Both the position numbers and the translations under genes were made by a program. A stretch of DNA of 64,000 bases from contig AP031358.1 of the NCBI GenBank assembly GCA_037833965.1, positions 22,514,001-22,578,000 on the forward strand. Direction: 5' to 3'. Below the pieces are notes generated by a model. It was given only the letters and a program-made list of their open reading frames with translations, ran no database searches and was not told where the DNA came from. This DNA is from Marchantia polymorpha subsp. ruderalis (lineage: Eukaryota; Streptophyta; Marchantiopsida; Marchantiales; Marchantiaceae). Of this stretch, positions 25,265 to 35,399 are shown piece after piece (position 1 is the stretch's first letter; each line of letters starts with the position of its first letter).

Positions 25265-25440
25265 CTAACAAGTACAGGGATTGCCGACGTGGCGATATCA
25301 ACTAACACACTAATTAACACACTTAATCCATACCTAACAAGCACACGGATCATTGACGTGGCAGTGTCAACTAACACACCTACTTTCTATCTACCAAGCG
25401 GGCGGATCGCTAACGTAGCAACTATGACTAGTGCACACTA
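25265..25440. repeat. Three imperfect tandem repeats of about 57-69 bp
   Basis: Units begin at 25265, 25334 and 25391, each starting CTAACAAG or CTACCAAG, passing through a GACGTGGC-like or AACGTAGC-like core and ending in CTAACACAC or a variant of it. They lie between the gypsy RNase H remnant and the long inverted repeat. They could be part of an LTR or satellite-like array; this is not determined. Confidence 0.75.
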
Positions 25441-25515
25441 AAATATCTATATCAATATTTAAAGTAATCTCTACTCTAATTCTAACTAACTAAAGATGGT
25501 TACAACGGATACAGG

Positions 25516-26519
25516 AAATGTGCACATGATACATGCTTGAACTCCTCCAAAGGTTAAGATGTTTTGGTGTGAGTTTCATGAATTCTTCAAATGCATCACG
25601 CAATTGCTATACTAGCATGTACAAGCATGCAAGAGGATTTATAATCTGAACAATCACACATGCTTCAACCAAAAAACACATTCTCTATCTCAACTCAATT
25701 GATCTCCAATTGCACAGTCGAATATTACATGTGTTGTGTTCTTAACATACGCAAAGTAAATTTCTTAAAGTCTCTGAGAAGTTAACTTACACATTGTCTA
25801 CGGAGGTTGAAATCCAAAAGAGTGAAAAGACAAAATGATAATGAAACTAGAAAGAAGTATGGTTTTATACTCTGAAGTTTCATTAATGTTATCTCATCGG
25901 ATTCCAACAAATCAAATTCAAGTGGCAAAACCACTCAGGTTGTCCAACTTAAAGTTGGTATTCACCGGTATAAACAATCTTGATGATACATCATCATTAC
26001 ACAATTGTTAGAATCCGTTTTCCTAGTCTTTAAACAAAAAAAACGGATTTTAACGATTATGTAATGATGATGTATCATCGAGATTGTTTACACTGATGAA
26101 TCCCAACTTTAAGTTGCACAACCTGAGTGATTTTGCCACTTGAATTTGATATGTTGGAGTCCGATGAGATAACATTGATGAAACTTCAGACTATAAAACA
26201 TACTTCTTTCCAACTTCACTACCATTTTGTTTCTTCACTCTTTTGGATTCCAGAACCTAAGCAGACAATCTGTCAATAAATTTCTCAAAGAATCTAAGAA
26301 ATATACTCTACAGATGCTAAGGTCGCAAACACAAGTAATCTTCGACTGTGCAATTGGAGTTCAAGTGAGTTGAGATGGAGAATGCGTTTTTTGATTGAAG
26401 CATATGTGGTTGTCAATGCTAGAGTATCAATTGAATGATGGAATTTGGAGAATGCAGGAGACTCACATCAAAACATTTTAACCTTTGGAGCAGTTCAAGC
26501 ATGTATCATATGCACATTT
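25516..26519. repeat. Long inverted repeat with arms of about 0.5 kb
   Basis: The arms lie at about 25516-26022 and 26037-26519, with a spacer of about 14 bases. They align over their whole length with scattered mismatches and small gaps. Matching landmarks include AAATGTGCACATGATACATG at the outer left against CATGTATCATATGCACATTT at the outer right, the shared inner block GATGATACATCATCATTAC, and AATCCGTTTT against AAAACGGATT near the centre. It encodes no obvious protein. It lies between two gypsy pol fragments in the same orientation, so it could be a foldback or MITE-like insertion, or two related LTR-like pieces in head-to-head orientation. The divergence of the arms shows that it is not recent. 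Confidence 0.85.
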
Positions 26520-26521
26520 AC

Positions 26522-27220
26522 TTTATCCGCTCAAAAGGTTTTCATCAATTACAATCGAGTTTGTTTTTGCAAGTCAATCAGATCAACAAAGGAGCAATCT
26601 TAGAATAATTTTAAATGAAAATTTGATAGAAGTTCAAAAAATCAAGGAAGCAAACGTACCTGATTTCTCCCGATTTGTGTCGGTTTGAAATTTATTTGAG
26701 TCTATGATTAGATACAATCTAGAAATGATGCACTCCAAGAATTCAAATTGGGATTGATGAGAAATACACTTTTTTTGGTTTGGCATATACTTTAACAGTA
26801 CACAACTTTTCCAATGTTAGTTGGATATAATTGATGTGATATTCTTTATTCTTGAAAAATCTCAATATGTCATCAAATTACAAACAACAAAATTGTCTAA
26901 AATATTTTGAAATATGTTGTTCATCAAGTGTTAGAATATGCTTAGGTTTGTTGGTAAGATCAAAAGTCATGACATTGTATTCAAAATATCCATAGCTATT
27001 TCAAAGCTTGATCAAGTTGGTCAATAAGTATTTAAATAAATGGCACTAGATACCAAATCTTTGTCATGATCTTGTTTAGTCCACAAAATCAATGTAATCT
27101 TGCAATGCAGCAAGCTTTTTTTGAGAAAATCTGTAGATTGGAACAAATGGATGTTGCGCACTTTCATGGAGTTCAAGGCAAATCTTGATTGATTCTTTGG
27201 AAAGTTGAGCAAAATTTTTA
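26522..27220 (-). mobile_element. Ty3/gypsy reverse transcriptase remnant
   Basis: On the minus strand, reverse transcriptase motifs appear in the correct order: TDFLKKSLLHCKI..LILW.KQDHDKD near 27110 (usual LLKKGFIRPS...VKKKDGTLR), YGYFEYNVMTFDLTNKP near 26960 (usual YGHYEFLVMPFGLTNAP), LMNNIFQNILDNFVV near 26890, QSQFEFLECI near 26740, FLDFLNFYQIFI near 26650 (usual FLGFANFYRRFI), and finally an AFERIK-like PFERIK near 26525. Many stops and frameshifts are present, and the palm YLDD region is broken. Its last motif overlaps in family position with the start of the 25126 fragment, which suggests two copies or an internal duplication. Confidence 0.85.
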
Positions 27221-27229
27221 CAGAAAAAA

Positions 27230-28460
27230 ATCAAACCCTTATAGCAACAACAAAACTTTAAACATTACGTTTCGTCGTACATCTTGAATTCGATACGCTT
27301 GAAGATTTACAAGAAAATAAAATTGTAAAACTTTGGACCGTCAGGGGAAGTGAAGAAATCAAATTCTTGGAAACAAGATTGATATTGAATTCTCATCAAA
27401 TTGTTGTGGAAAATTCACAAAAAACTTGGAATAATACTTAACGTGAGAAAATTGGAAGTATTATTGATAATTGGAAGAGTAAGTACAACTCATGAAGACA
27501 GAGTGAGAGACAATGTTACGGGAATCTTGACCGTGAAACTCAAAAGTTAGAAAGAGTTATCGACTGCGAAGTTGAACAGTTGGCATCATCTCAAAAGCTT
27601 AATAGTTAGCATCTACTCCCAAGTTGAGAAAGTTGGCATTTTTTTACAATCGTCACTACTATCGTATGTACGTGACAATATCTCAATCTTCATAATGAAC
27701 ATATTTAAAATTAAAACAATATGCATTTGACATATGATGCTAATAGAAATTCAAGCTTGTTTTAATCTTAGCAAGTCAATAGTTTTGGATTTTTTGTACA
27801 ATGATTTTTTTCTCAGTTACATAATCAAGTCAATAATGTCCGCATTAAGATACGGCTACCATATATATGAATATAGAATGCTTCTTGAATTAACATAAAT
27901 ATAAAACTGATTTCTTCTACTTTTCAAATGGACTTTTTGAACAAATTTATGGCTTTTCAAAAAAATTGATTGGAATGTGAAAAGAAACTGATTTCTTTGA
28001 CTACAATCAATTTGAGAAATTTTTTGAAATATATGACAGAATGAAAAATATAAACATTATCATTTTCCTTTAACCTCTTGGAAAACCTTCTACATTTCTC
28101 GGAAATCCTCCCTACAATTCTCTTCAACCGCGAGGGGGTCGAACCGCAAGAGGTGCTGTCGTCGGGACGAGCGTCGCGGAATCCCACGGCCTTCGCGAAG
28201 ATGACTCATCAAGAGCCGGATGGATCAGGACGGCCCGGACCCTCGGGTCAGAGTCGACACGTACTGATGCGCAGACATACGGATGACATTGACATGGCCC
28301 CGCAAATTGATGACACGCGCAAATGGACCTGCTCGGAGCTCCAGATTTGCACGGCCTGCGCCACATTGACACATAGAAAACTGAAAAAACAGTGTAAATG
28401 GAATTTTGTGTTTCTTGATCGTCACGTAAGGATGAATAGACAGCTGCAGATTTAGAACGC
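27230..28460. other. Intergenic DNA and distal ADF promoter
   Basis: AT-rich up to about 28070, then an abrupt change to a GC-richer island that continues into ADF. Overlapping frames on both strands at 28078-28563 are probably composition artefacts of that island. No separate gene is supported. Confidence 0.5.
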
Positions 28461-28847
28461 AATGGAAAAATACAACGCCGGATGTATGTCGCGTAGCCCC
28501 TCCCGGTCTAGAGCCCCTGAAACGCGAAAAGGATTCGCAACTGCGCGATCGACGCAAGGGCACATCCGTCCAAGCTCCCGCGCCTCGTCGATAGCATGCA
28601 AGCTCTGTATATCCCCCTCCTACAGTCGCCTATTCGGGGTACACAAATCTGCAGCTCTGACCTCGATCCTCTCGGAAGCAGACTCTTGCTCAGCCCTGCA
28701 GTGGCAATTCTTCTCCTATCATTCGATCGTGTATCTAATTCGAAATCAGCGGGAGGGGAAGAGAACCGTGGTGATTGTTTGATTAGCTTCTCGTTGTGTT
28801 GAAATATTCTGCCGGAGAGTGGAGGCTGGCAGAGGGAGCGAGCGGGT

Positions 28848-28870
28848 GAGCAGGAGAGCAGGAGAGCAGG
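28848..28870 (+). repeat. Tandem GAGCAGGA octamer abutting the ADF start codon
   Basis: Three copies of GAGCAGGA run in perfect tandem; the A of the ADF start codon at 28871 completes the third. It lies in the ADF 5' leader and is purine-rich. Length variation here would change the leader but not the protein. Confidence 0.9.
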
Positions 28871-29296
28871 ATGGCACAGCTCGCGTCGGGCATCCGGTTG
28901 GATCTGAGCGACGATTGCAAGTCCAAATTCATGGACTTGAGGACGAAGAAACACTACCGATACATCATCTACAAAATCGACGAGAAGTCGCAGCAGATTG
29001 TGGTGGAGAAAGCGGGCGCTACTAACGAGAGCTACGACACTTTCGCTGCCTGCCTTCCGGAGAGCGACTGCAGATTCGGAGTATTCGACCTGGAATTTAC
29101 CACCGACGACATGTGCCAGAAGAGCAAGATTTTCTTCATTTCGTGGTCACCCGACACCTCCAGAATCAAGGCCAAGATGATGTACGCGAGCTCCAAGGAC
29201 AGGTTCAGGAGGGAGCTCGACGGCATACACTACGAGCTTCAGGCCACCGACCCCACCGAGATGGACCTCGAAATCCTCAAGGATCGTGCCAGCTGA
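28871..29296 (+). CDS. ADF: Actin-depolymerizing factor (ADF/cofilin), single exon
   Basis: This 141-residue protein is a single ADF-homology domain. Such proteins bind actin monomers and filaments in the cytosol and sever or depolymerise ADP-actin filaments. Plant hallmarks are present: Ser6 in MAQLASG, the site phosphorylated in plant ADFs; CQKSKIFFISWSPD at 82-95; the actin-binding helix KAKMMYASSKDRFRREL at 100-116; and ELQATDPTEMDLE at 122-134. Length and end match the plant family (about 139-145 residues). The ATG lies at the start of the conserved domain and follows a purine-rich leader. The coding sequence is uninterrupted; angiosperm ADF genes usually have an intron right after the start codon and another inside. 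The frame is intact and looks functional. Confidence 0.97.
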   Translation: MAQLASGIRLDLSDDCKSKFMDLRTKKHYRYIIYKIDEKSQQIVVEKAGATNESYDTFAACLPESDCRFGVFDLEFTTDDMCQKSKIFFISWSPDTSRIKAKMMYASSKDRFRRELDGIHYELQATDPTEMDLEILKDRAS

Positions 29297-30590
29297 AGCG
29301 CCAGATGCTCGCATGAACTTTCCGGCTTGTTAAATTCAAATCTGCAGCGTATCGGGTTCGTCTCTGCTTCGGAGGTAGACAACCAGTGATTACTATTTTC
29401 GTACCTATTTCCTTGCACTCCAAATCGGCAATCGGGCTTCTTCTACAGCTAAAGTGCAATTGTGTCCATTTCCACTTCGAGCATCACATGGTGAATCGAT
29501 TGACATGCCACAGGCTCTCATGCCGTGTCTCACCGACCGCCCAGACTGCAGATTACGTCCCCAAAGTGACGAATTTCAATCATTCTGCACTGGAATGAAT
29601 GCAATCGGATGTTACTGAAAAGCGAGAGGAAGATTCTCAGAGACAGACAGTCGGAACCGATTCCATGCAATGATTTCATACTTGGTGTAGACTGCTTGGG
29701 AAGCTAGAGAGCAAATTCATCATTTTACCGACTGACAAGAGTTGTATATATTTCCATTTGAATTTAATCAAAAAATTTTTCCTGTCTCCAATTCGCCGCT
29801 CCTGTGATAAATAGAAAACCGAAGCTTTCAGCAAGTGATCGAATTTTTTACCACCTTCACTGATTTAGCGTTTTTGATTGGTGTCCACACACGAATGTCA
29901 CAAACCATGGTGATGAGATTCAAATAACGATCTTCGAATATTTATCCAAGGAGCCTCAGTTCAATATTTCATAAGAGTTTTATTAATTGTATGTCCGAAA
30001 TTGCATTTTAGTTAGGTTGTTTCATAAGGAAGTAGTAATTTATGACCTGGAGTTCTTTAAAGACATTATATTCCAAAATTTTATATCTTATAATATATTT
30101 ATATTTTCAAAATTGATATATATATATATATATAATTATTTATAGCATATAAAAACTTTATTCAAGTCTAATTTCTATCTTAAAAAATTAAAATTATTCA
30201 AAACAAAGAATATATTATGAATCAATATTATGTTAAGAAAATTATGAATATTTTACCCATCATTACTTTATTTAGAACAAATTACAATTTTTTTAAATTT
30301 TTGATAAAAAATAATAAAAATTTTAATTTTTTTTGTTTTTCAACACATTTTTATTTTAATGTTTAATCAATATGATTGAAAAAAAATGTCAACACTTCAC
30401 TCTAAATAAATTTTGAGCATTCTTATATATTTGATTATGAACATAAAACTTGATATTGCTATAACAAATGAATAGATAAATATCAATTTTACTAAAACTT
30501 CATTGGAATGAGTAAAATATGTTATCAGGTCATTAAAGAGTAATCAAAATTATAATATATATTTTGATAGTTTTTCAGCCGATGTTAAAT
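29297..30590. other. ADF 3' flank and AT-rich intergenic DNA
   Basis: The first few hundred bases are probably the ADF 3' UTR, with no canonical AATAAA close by. From about 29900 the sequence becomes very AT-rich, with a TA run near 30117-30134, and leads into the copia remnant. Confidence 0.5.
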
Positions 30591-30599
30591 TTTTGCTAG

Positions 30600-31240
30600 C
30601 CTATGGTGATTGATACAGACTATAGACATAATCTCGACAAATAAAAAACTCCACAAATAGTTATGTGATTACTCTTGATGTTGAATGCATTGATTCAAAA
30701 TCTACTTTGTAGAAGTGTATAATTCAATCCATAGCCAAAATTAAATATGTTGCAGGAGAAGAAACAACAAAGAAATCTATTTGGTTAAATAGATTTGATT
30801 TATAACAAATATGTCAATAAAATATAAGTTTGTCAATTTTGAATATGATAGTCAAAATGCGTTTCATCAAGATCATGTACTAGATAGTAGATGTAAACAT
30901 GTCAATATCAGAAATCAAAGAGATAATGTGGGTTAAAAATATTAAACTAGTCAAGATTGAAGATAGATTCAATTACGTTAATCAAAATTATTATTTTGAA
31001 GAGTTTTAGAAAACATTGTGGAAATGTGCAAGTGTTGTTTGAAAAGCACAAGTATAATTTATTATCAATTTTTGTTAACTCTATATTTTTCTTTCATCAT
31101 GTTTTGGTTACGATTTAATTTTAATTAGCTCTAATATAAAAAGAAGCTTATGATTGGTTCTTTTTAGACATTTTTAGCAATTATATAAACTATAGAATCT
31201 ATTGTCCCCACAACATGAATTAAGTGAGAGATTGTTGATA
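30600..31240 (+). mobile_element. Ty1/copia RNase H remnant running into an LTR
   Basis: The plus strand gives the end of a Ty1/copia polyprotein in scattered frames: DTDYRHNLDK near 30613 (usual DADYAGDLD.R), SYVITLDVECIDSKSTL-KC (usual GYVFTL.GGAISWKSTLQKC), AKIKYVAGEETTKKSIWLNR (usual TEAEYIAAAEATKEAIWL), then DSQNAFHQDHVLDSRCKHVN (usual DSQSAIHLAKN..HARTKHID) and EIMWVKNIKLVKIED. Many stops show decay. At 31220-31233 AAGTGAGAGAT resembles a polypurine tract, and TGTTGATATT at 31233 would then be the start of the 3' LTR. The LTR end could not be set. Superfamily confidence is high. Confidence 0.85.
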
Positions 31241-31339
31241 TTATTTCAATTATCAAATCCAACTCTAGTTAACGCAACTTAAATTAGACTTAAAATTAGT
31301 CTTCATACTACTGTAGTTATGGTGACATTTATGATTTTA

Positions 31340-34300
31340 CTATCTAGTATATATACATACAGGTCAACAAATCATAGCTAGCATAAAACACTTTGCAAAT
31401 TTAAGTGAATATCGTCGTGTTTAGGTGAAAGTAATTCGAGAGTGACAAATCATATATTTTTGTTTCTATGTTTTTTTTTATTTATGATCATTATAGATTA
31501 CCTTGTATTCTATTATAATTATCAATTACTTTTTATACTAATATTTTTAGTTGAGAAACTGACTGAAAATTAGAAATTTATCATATTAAAACAATTTGAT
31601 GATATGATTTTTTTTTCAATATAAAAATATAGACAAAAAAAAATAAAATCCAACAAAGATAAAATTTTAGATTTTTCATAGAAATTTTCTTTAAAAAAAA
31701 ATATGTCTATTTTCCTTTTGAAAAATATATGTATATCTATAGCTTTAATGTAAGAATAATAAAAAAATATAATATAAATTTTTATAATATTTGCAAAATG
31801 ATATGATGAAATTTAATCTCATTTTTTATTTTGTATAAATATAAAGTTTCAAATGTTTTAACTTGTTCAAGATATCACATTCAATTTCTGAATTTTTTTG
31901 CATAAAAAATACTAATTATTTTTGATTTTTTTAAATAAAATTTTAAAACTATCACTATATAAATCATTTTGTATTAAATATTCAGTTTAAAAATTTTTGT
32001 ATCACATATATTAAAAGGTTAAAATTTCAATGTAGGGTACTGTGTACAACACTTTCACTTTTTTTTAGATCTTCCGGGGCCATTGTATAGATATTTATAT
32101 AATTTATAATTATATCATTTTATTTAATTAAAATATTTATTATTACTATTACTATCACTATCACCTGTTTTGTGATTATGACATTTTTTCCATAATAACA
32201 TACAGATTTGATTATTAAAATGATTGATTTTGTTTCAATGTATCTAGGTTTTTCAATTTTTATCACTTTCTTTTTGGATTTTCTTATTTTCAAATGGCAT
32301 TAATACTCATTTATTTGTTTTTTCATGAATCATTCGTGTACATGTGTTGGGTGGCGAAGTTGAAATTTACATAATATACAATTTTGTAGTAGTTATTTAT
32401 GTTCAAATTTATTGAAAATTATTTTAGCATTCAATATGGTTTTTAAATTTTATTACATTTTTCAAATTTACTGTTGAATTCATAACTCAAAAAATTATTG
32501 CAAAATTGGAGCAACTTGTTCTTAAATACATTTCAATTGTTGAAGTTCACACTAATTATGTTGTGCTTTTCAGTTTGCATCCAAAAAATGTATTCTAATC
32601 ATATTTAAAGGTTTGCAATCGTATTAAAACCAAATGATGTATATTTTGACATAAAAAATGACTTTAAATAGAAGAACTCCAATGAGACTCATATCAAAAT
32701 ATCAGCTAATGAGGATTACATGTATAAAGTTTTCATATGTTCATTTACTTCATGCACAAACTCTAGTATCAATGATGTATAATAATCATTTTGAACATCA
32801 ATATTTGTAAGATCAAAATGTAATATTGTAGTATTTTTATAAAACTTTGAATTAAAATTTTTGTAAATTTTGGAAAATACTAATCTCATCTTGAAAAATA
32901 TTAAGACTTGGAACCTTAAACATGAATAATAAAGAATTTTTTTGGTGACAAGAAAAAAGTATAGCTACGAATTAAGATTGCATAAAAGGAAGGACTTGAT
33001 GTCGGTACTCTGTTTAAATATTCATAGACAAGAAACTATATAACTATGCAGAATGTTTGCGTAAGAGATGAAACATTATTGAAAAAAAAACTAAAAATTG
33101 TATGCATTATCAAATATTTTTATCACTGGATTTTAAACATTGAATAAATATGGCATCTTTTTTTAACCACTAAATACTGCTTTTGAAATCTTAATTCAAT
33201 ACGTAAATTTGCCACTTACTGTTAATTTTATATACTTATACATTAACATCATTGTTTGTGAACTTCCTTGTGAGATTCAATTTTATAAAACTTTTATTTA
33301 GAGTAAATTTTAATGATTGAGAATCCTCTTGTGATAGTCTATTACCATTATTGTTATCTTTGCAGTATGGTATATTATATTTCACTTCTTTTTTGGTTTT
33401 ACTTCATAGCAAGACTTAATCATATTTGGATAATCCATAACTGGCTCTGTAAAGATTCGTGATATTCACATCCATGAAATTATAAAGTTTTGATAATTCC
33501 ACTCGTTTGAATATGATCTTTTATGAAAGAAGATTTTCCAGATATGATACCTCCATTAGTCTAAATTCATAAACATGTAAAATTAACATTCAATTTTTAG
33601 TAAATCAAGATATTGTTAAGTTTTACTTATTTCAAATTTGGTATATTCTAAAGGGAGGTGTTTCGTCAAAACTTTACTATAGCAGCTCAGCAAAAAGGCT
33701 TTCACTTGAACAACTTTTTCATTAGGGTATCCAACTGAACCAACTTTGTGTTCCCACTTTCGCTTCAGGGCCCTAAATCCAGAAACAGTGATTCTAAGAA
33801 AGACTACAAAGTGAAAGCCATCGTGCTAAACATAACATCTTGGGTATACATTAAATTTCTTGATCTTGAGTCAACTTGAGTCAATTCACCAGGGGTTAAT
33901 TTATTGATTATTAACTTATTACATAAATTTATTTACTGTCTCACATCACGTGAAACATGTGTTCATATTACTGAGCCGCATTATGAAAAATATATACCTG
34001 TTACAGCAAAGAGACCTTCGTCACGAAGTACAAGAAGAGATCTGTCTTCAATTAGATACCTCTCAAGCTTCACCTAGCTCAATCCTTCGAGATTATTCTT
34101 TTGCCCAACATTCACATGGCCCATAGAGACCTGGTGCTATTTCCATCCAAAGTAGGAGGAGAGTGTCGAGCAGGTTGACCAAGCCAGACATGTATTGATG
34201 ATTCTTACACGTAGCAGAACATTTCCAGCAAAGGTCATACTCTGCAAGAGAATCATGTGCGTACAAAAATCTGTGTTGGGGTGATTGCCATGTATGACCA

Positions 34301-34600
34301 GGGGTAGAATGGGCTGGCCGTCAATGAGCGTTTATGGGTTTAGCAGGCAATCCATGTCTACAGTCTCATAACCTCCATATGTAAAAACGTTCGCTTTGAC
34401 ATAAATGCGATGAATCTAGAGGCCTCTTTCATCTTGAGACACAGGTTATCTCATGACTCATCTATTCTAAATGTACCATATTTAGCAAGACTTCCTTCAT
34501 TGCCTATGTTGGTTAAGTCTAGCAGGTTGGAGATTGTATACTAGGGTTAGTTTAAATTTGTTTCAGATCATAGCAATTCCGATTTGAAGCAAATCATGCT
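31340..34600. other. Very AT-rich intergenic DNA
   Basis: Long A/T-rich stretches without ATG frames of useful length up to about 33650, probably containing the rest of the copia LTR and other decayed repeats. From about 33700 the composition becomes more balanced. No gene or motif was recognised. Confidence 0.55.
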
Positions 34601-34705
34601 TTTTTACGTTGATGAATATTTTTGGGAGCGCCTAGTTATCCTCAAATTAGTCTAATTATCACTCACTTTGTGTCCCCTCCTTTCTCCTCTTTCGTTCCCT
34701 CAAAC

Positions 34706-34906
34706 ATGGCGAGCGACCGAGCACTCCACAGCAGCCAAGAAGCACGCTCCCGCGGGCAGGCATGCAGCGAGCCAGTCGAGCCTAGCCTCGCCTCTCGTCC
34801 CTCTCTCGTGGCCTCGGCCTCCAAGGTTCTCTCTCTCACTCCTTCGCTGCCGGAGCACCTTCAACTGCGTTCGCCACCGGTTCTCAGGCAGCCACGCCAG
34901 ATTTAG
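34706..34906 (+). CDS. Possible small ORF or first exon of an unknown gene
   Basis: A GC-rich island follows a pyrimidine-rich leader and contains an ATG in a good plant context (ACATGGCG). It opens a 66-codon frame starting MASDRALHSSQ, rich in Ser, Pro, Arg and Leu, ending at a TAG. A second overlapping frame stays open across the candidate splice donor CAG/GTGAGG at 34957 but has no ATG. No family is recognised. It could be a short protein, the 5' end of a noncoding transcript, or a decayed transit-peptide exon. Confidence 0.25.
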   Translation: MASDRALHSSQEARSRGQACSEPVEPSLASRPSLVASASKVLSLTPSLPEHLQLRSPPVLRQPRQI

Positions 34907-34950
34907 GGGGACCGCTAAACTGAGCTGGTTCCGGGCAGCACCCAACTTGC

Positions 34951-35155
34951 CATGCAGGTGAGGGATGATTAGCATGAAGGTATAACTAGCAGGTTACTTT
35001 TTTTGGTTTTCGTGTATAGACTCGTTAGGAAAGATCTCAATTTGATTTCAGATTCATGCAGGTGAGGGATAATTAGCATGAAGGTATAAATAGGAGCTTA
35101 CTCTTTTTTTTCGTGTATAGACTCGTTAGGAAAGATCTCAATTTGATTTCAGATT
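34951..35155 (+). repeat. Tandem duplication of about 104 bp containing GT...AG signals
   Basis: Unit 1 (34951-35054) and unit 2 (35055-35155) are nearly identical. Each begins CATGCAGGTGAGGGAT and ends TTTGATTTCAGATT. Each therefore carries a splice donor (CAG/GTGAGG) and an acceptor (TTTCAG). If used, the two mini-introns would span 34958-35051 and 35062-35152 and flank a 10-base exon, ATTCATGCAG. The duplication is seen directly; splicing is inference. Confidence 0.9.
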
Positions 35156-35295
35156 CTTCCGGTTATTCAACAGTTGAGGCTAATCCCAGTTATAAAAGTG
35201 GTTAATACTAACAACCGTCTTTGAGATTTATCTCAATTTAAGTCTATGGAGTTTTGGATGAAGACAGGAGGTCAAAGGAGAGGTCGATCGATTTA

Positions 35296-35396
35296 TTGTA
35301 ACCAAATGATTGGTTACAAGATTCCCAATCCTGGAGTCACCCAGCTTTATCAGCCAGTAATCAGCCAGTAACGACAGTGTCGTTACTGGCTGATTA
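35296..35396. repeat. Two adjacent perfect hairpins
   Basis: The first has 10-bp arms, TTGTAACCAA at 35296-35305 and its complement at 35310-35319. The second has 18-bp arms, TAATCAGCCAGTAACGAC at 35358-35375 and its exact reverse complement at 35379-35396, with loop AGT. Just before the second, ATCAGCCAGTAA is also present as a direct copy, so this site repeats the arm-copy pattern seen at 573 and 11497. Confidence 0.92.
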
Positions 35397-35399
35397 ACC

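Noticed and set aside
28078..28563. Overlapping frames on both strands upstream of ADF
   Set aside because: All lie in the GC-rich promoter island and overlap each other in opposite directions. No protein family recognised.
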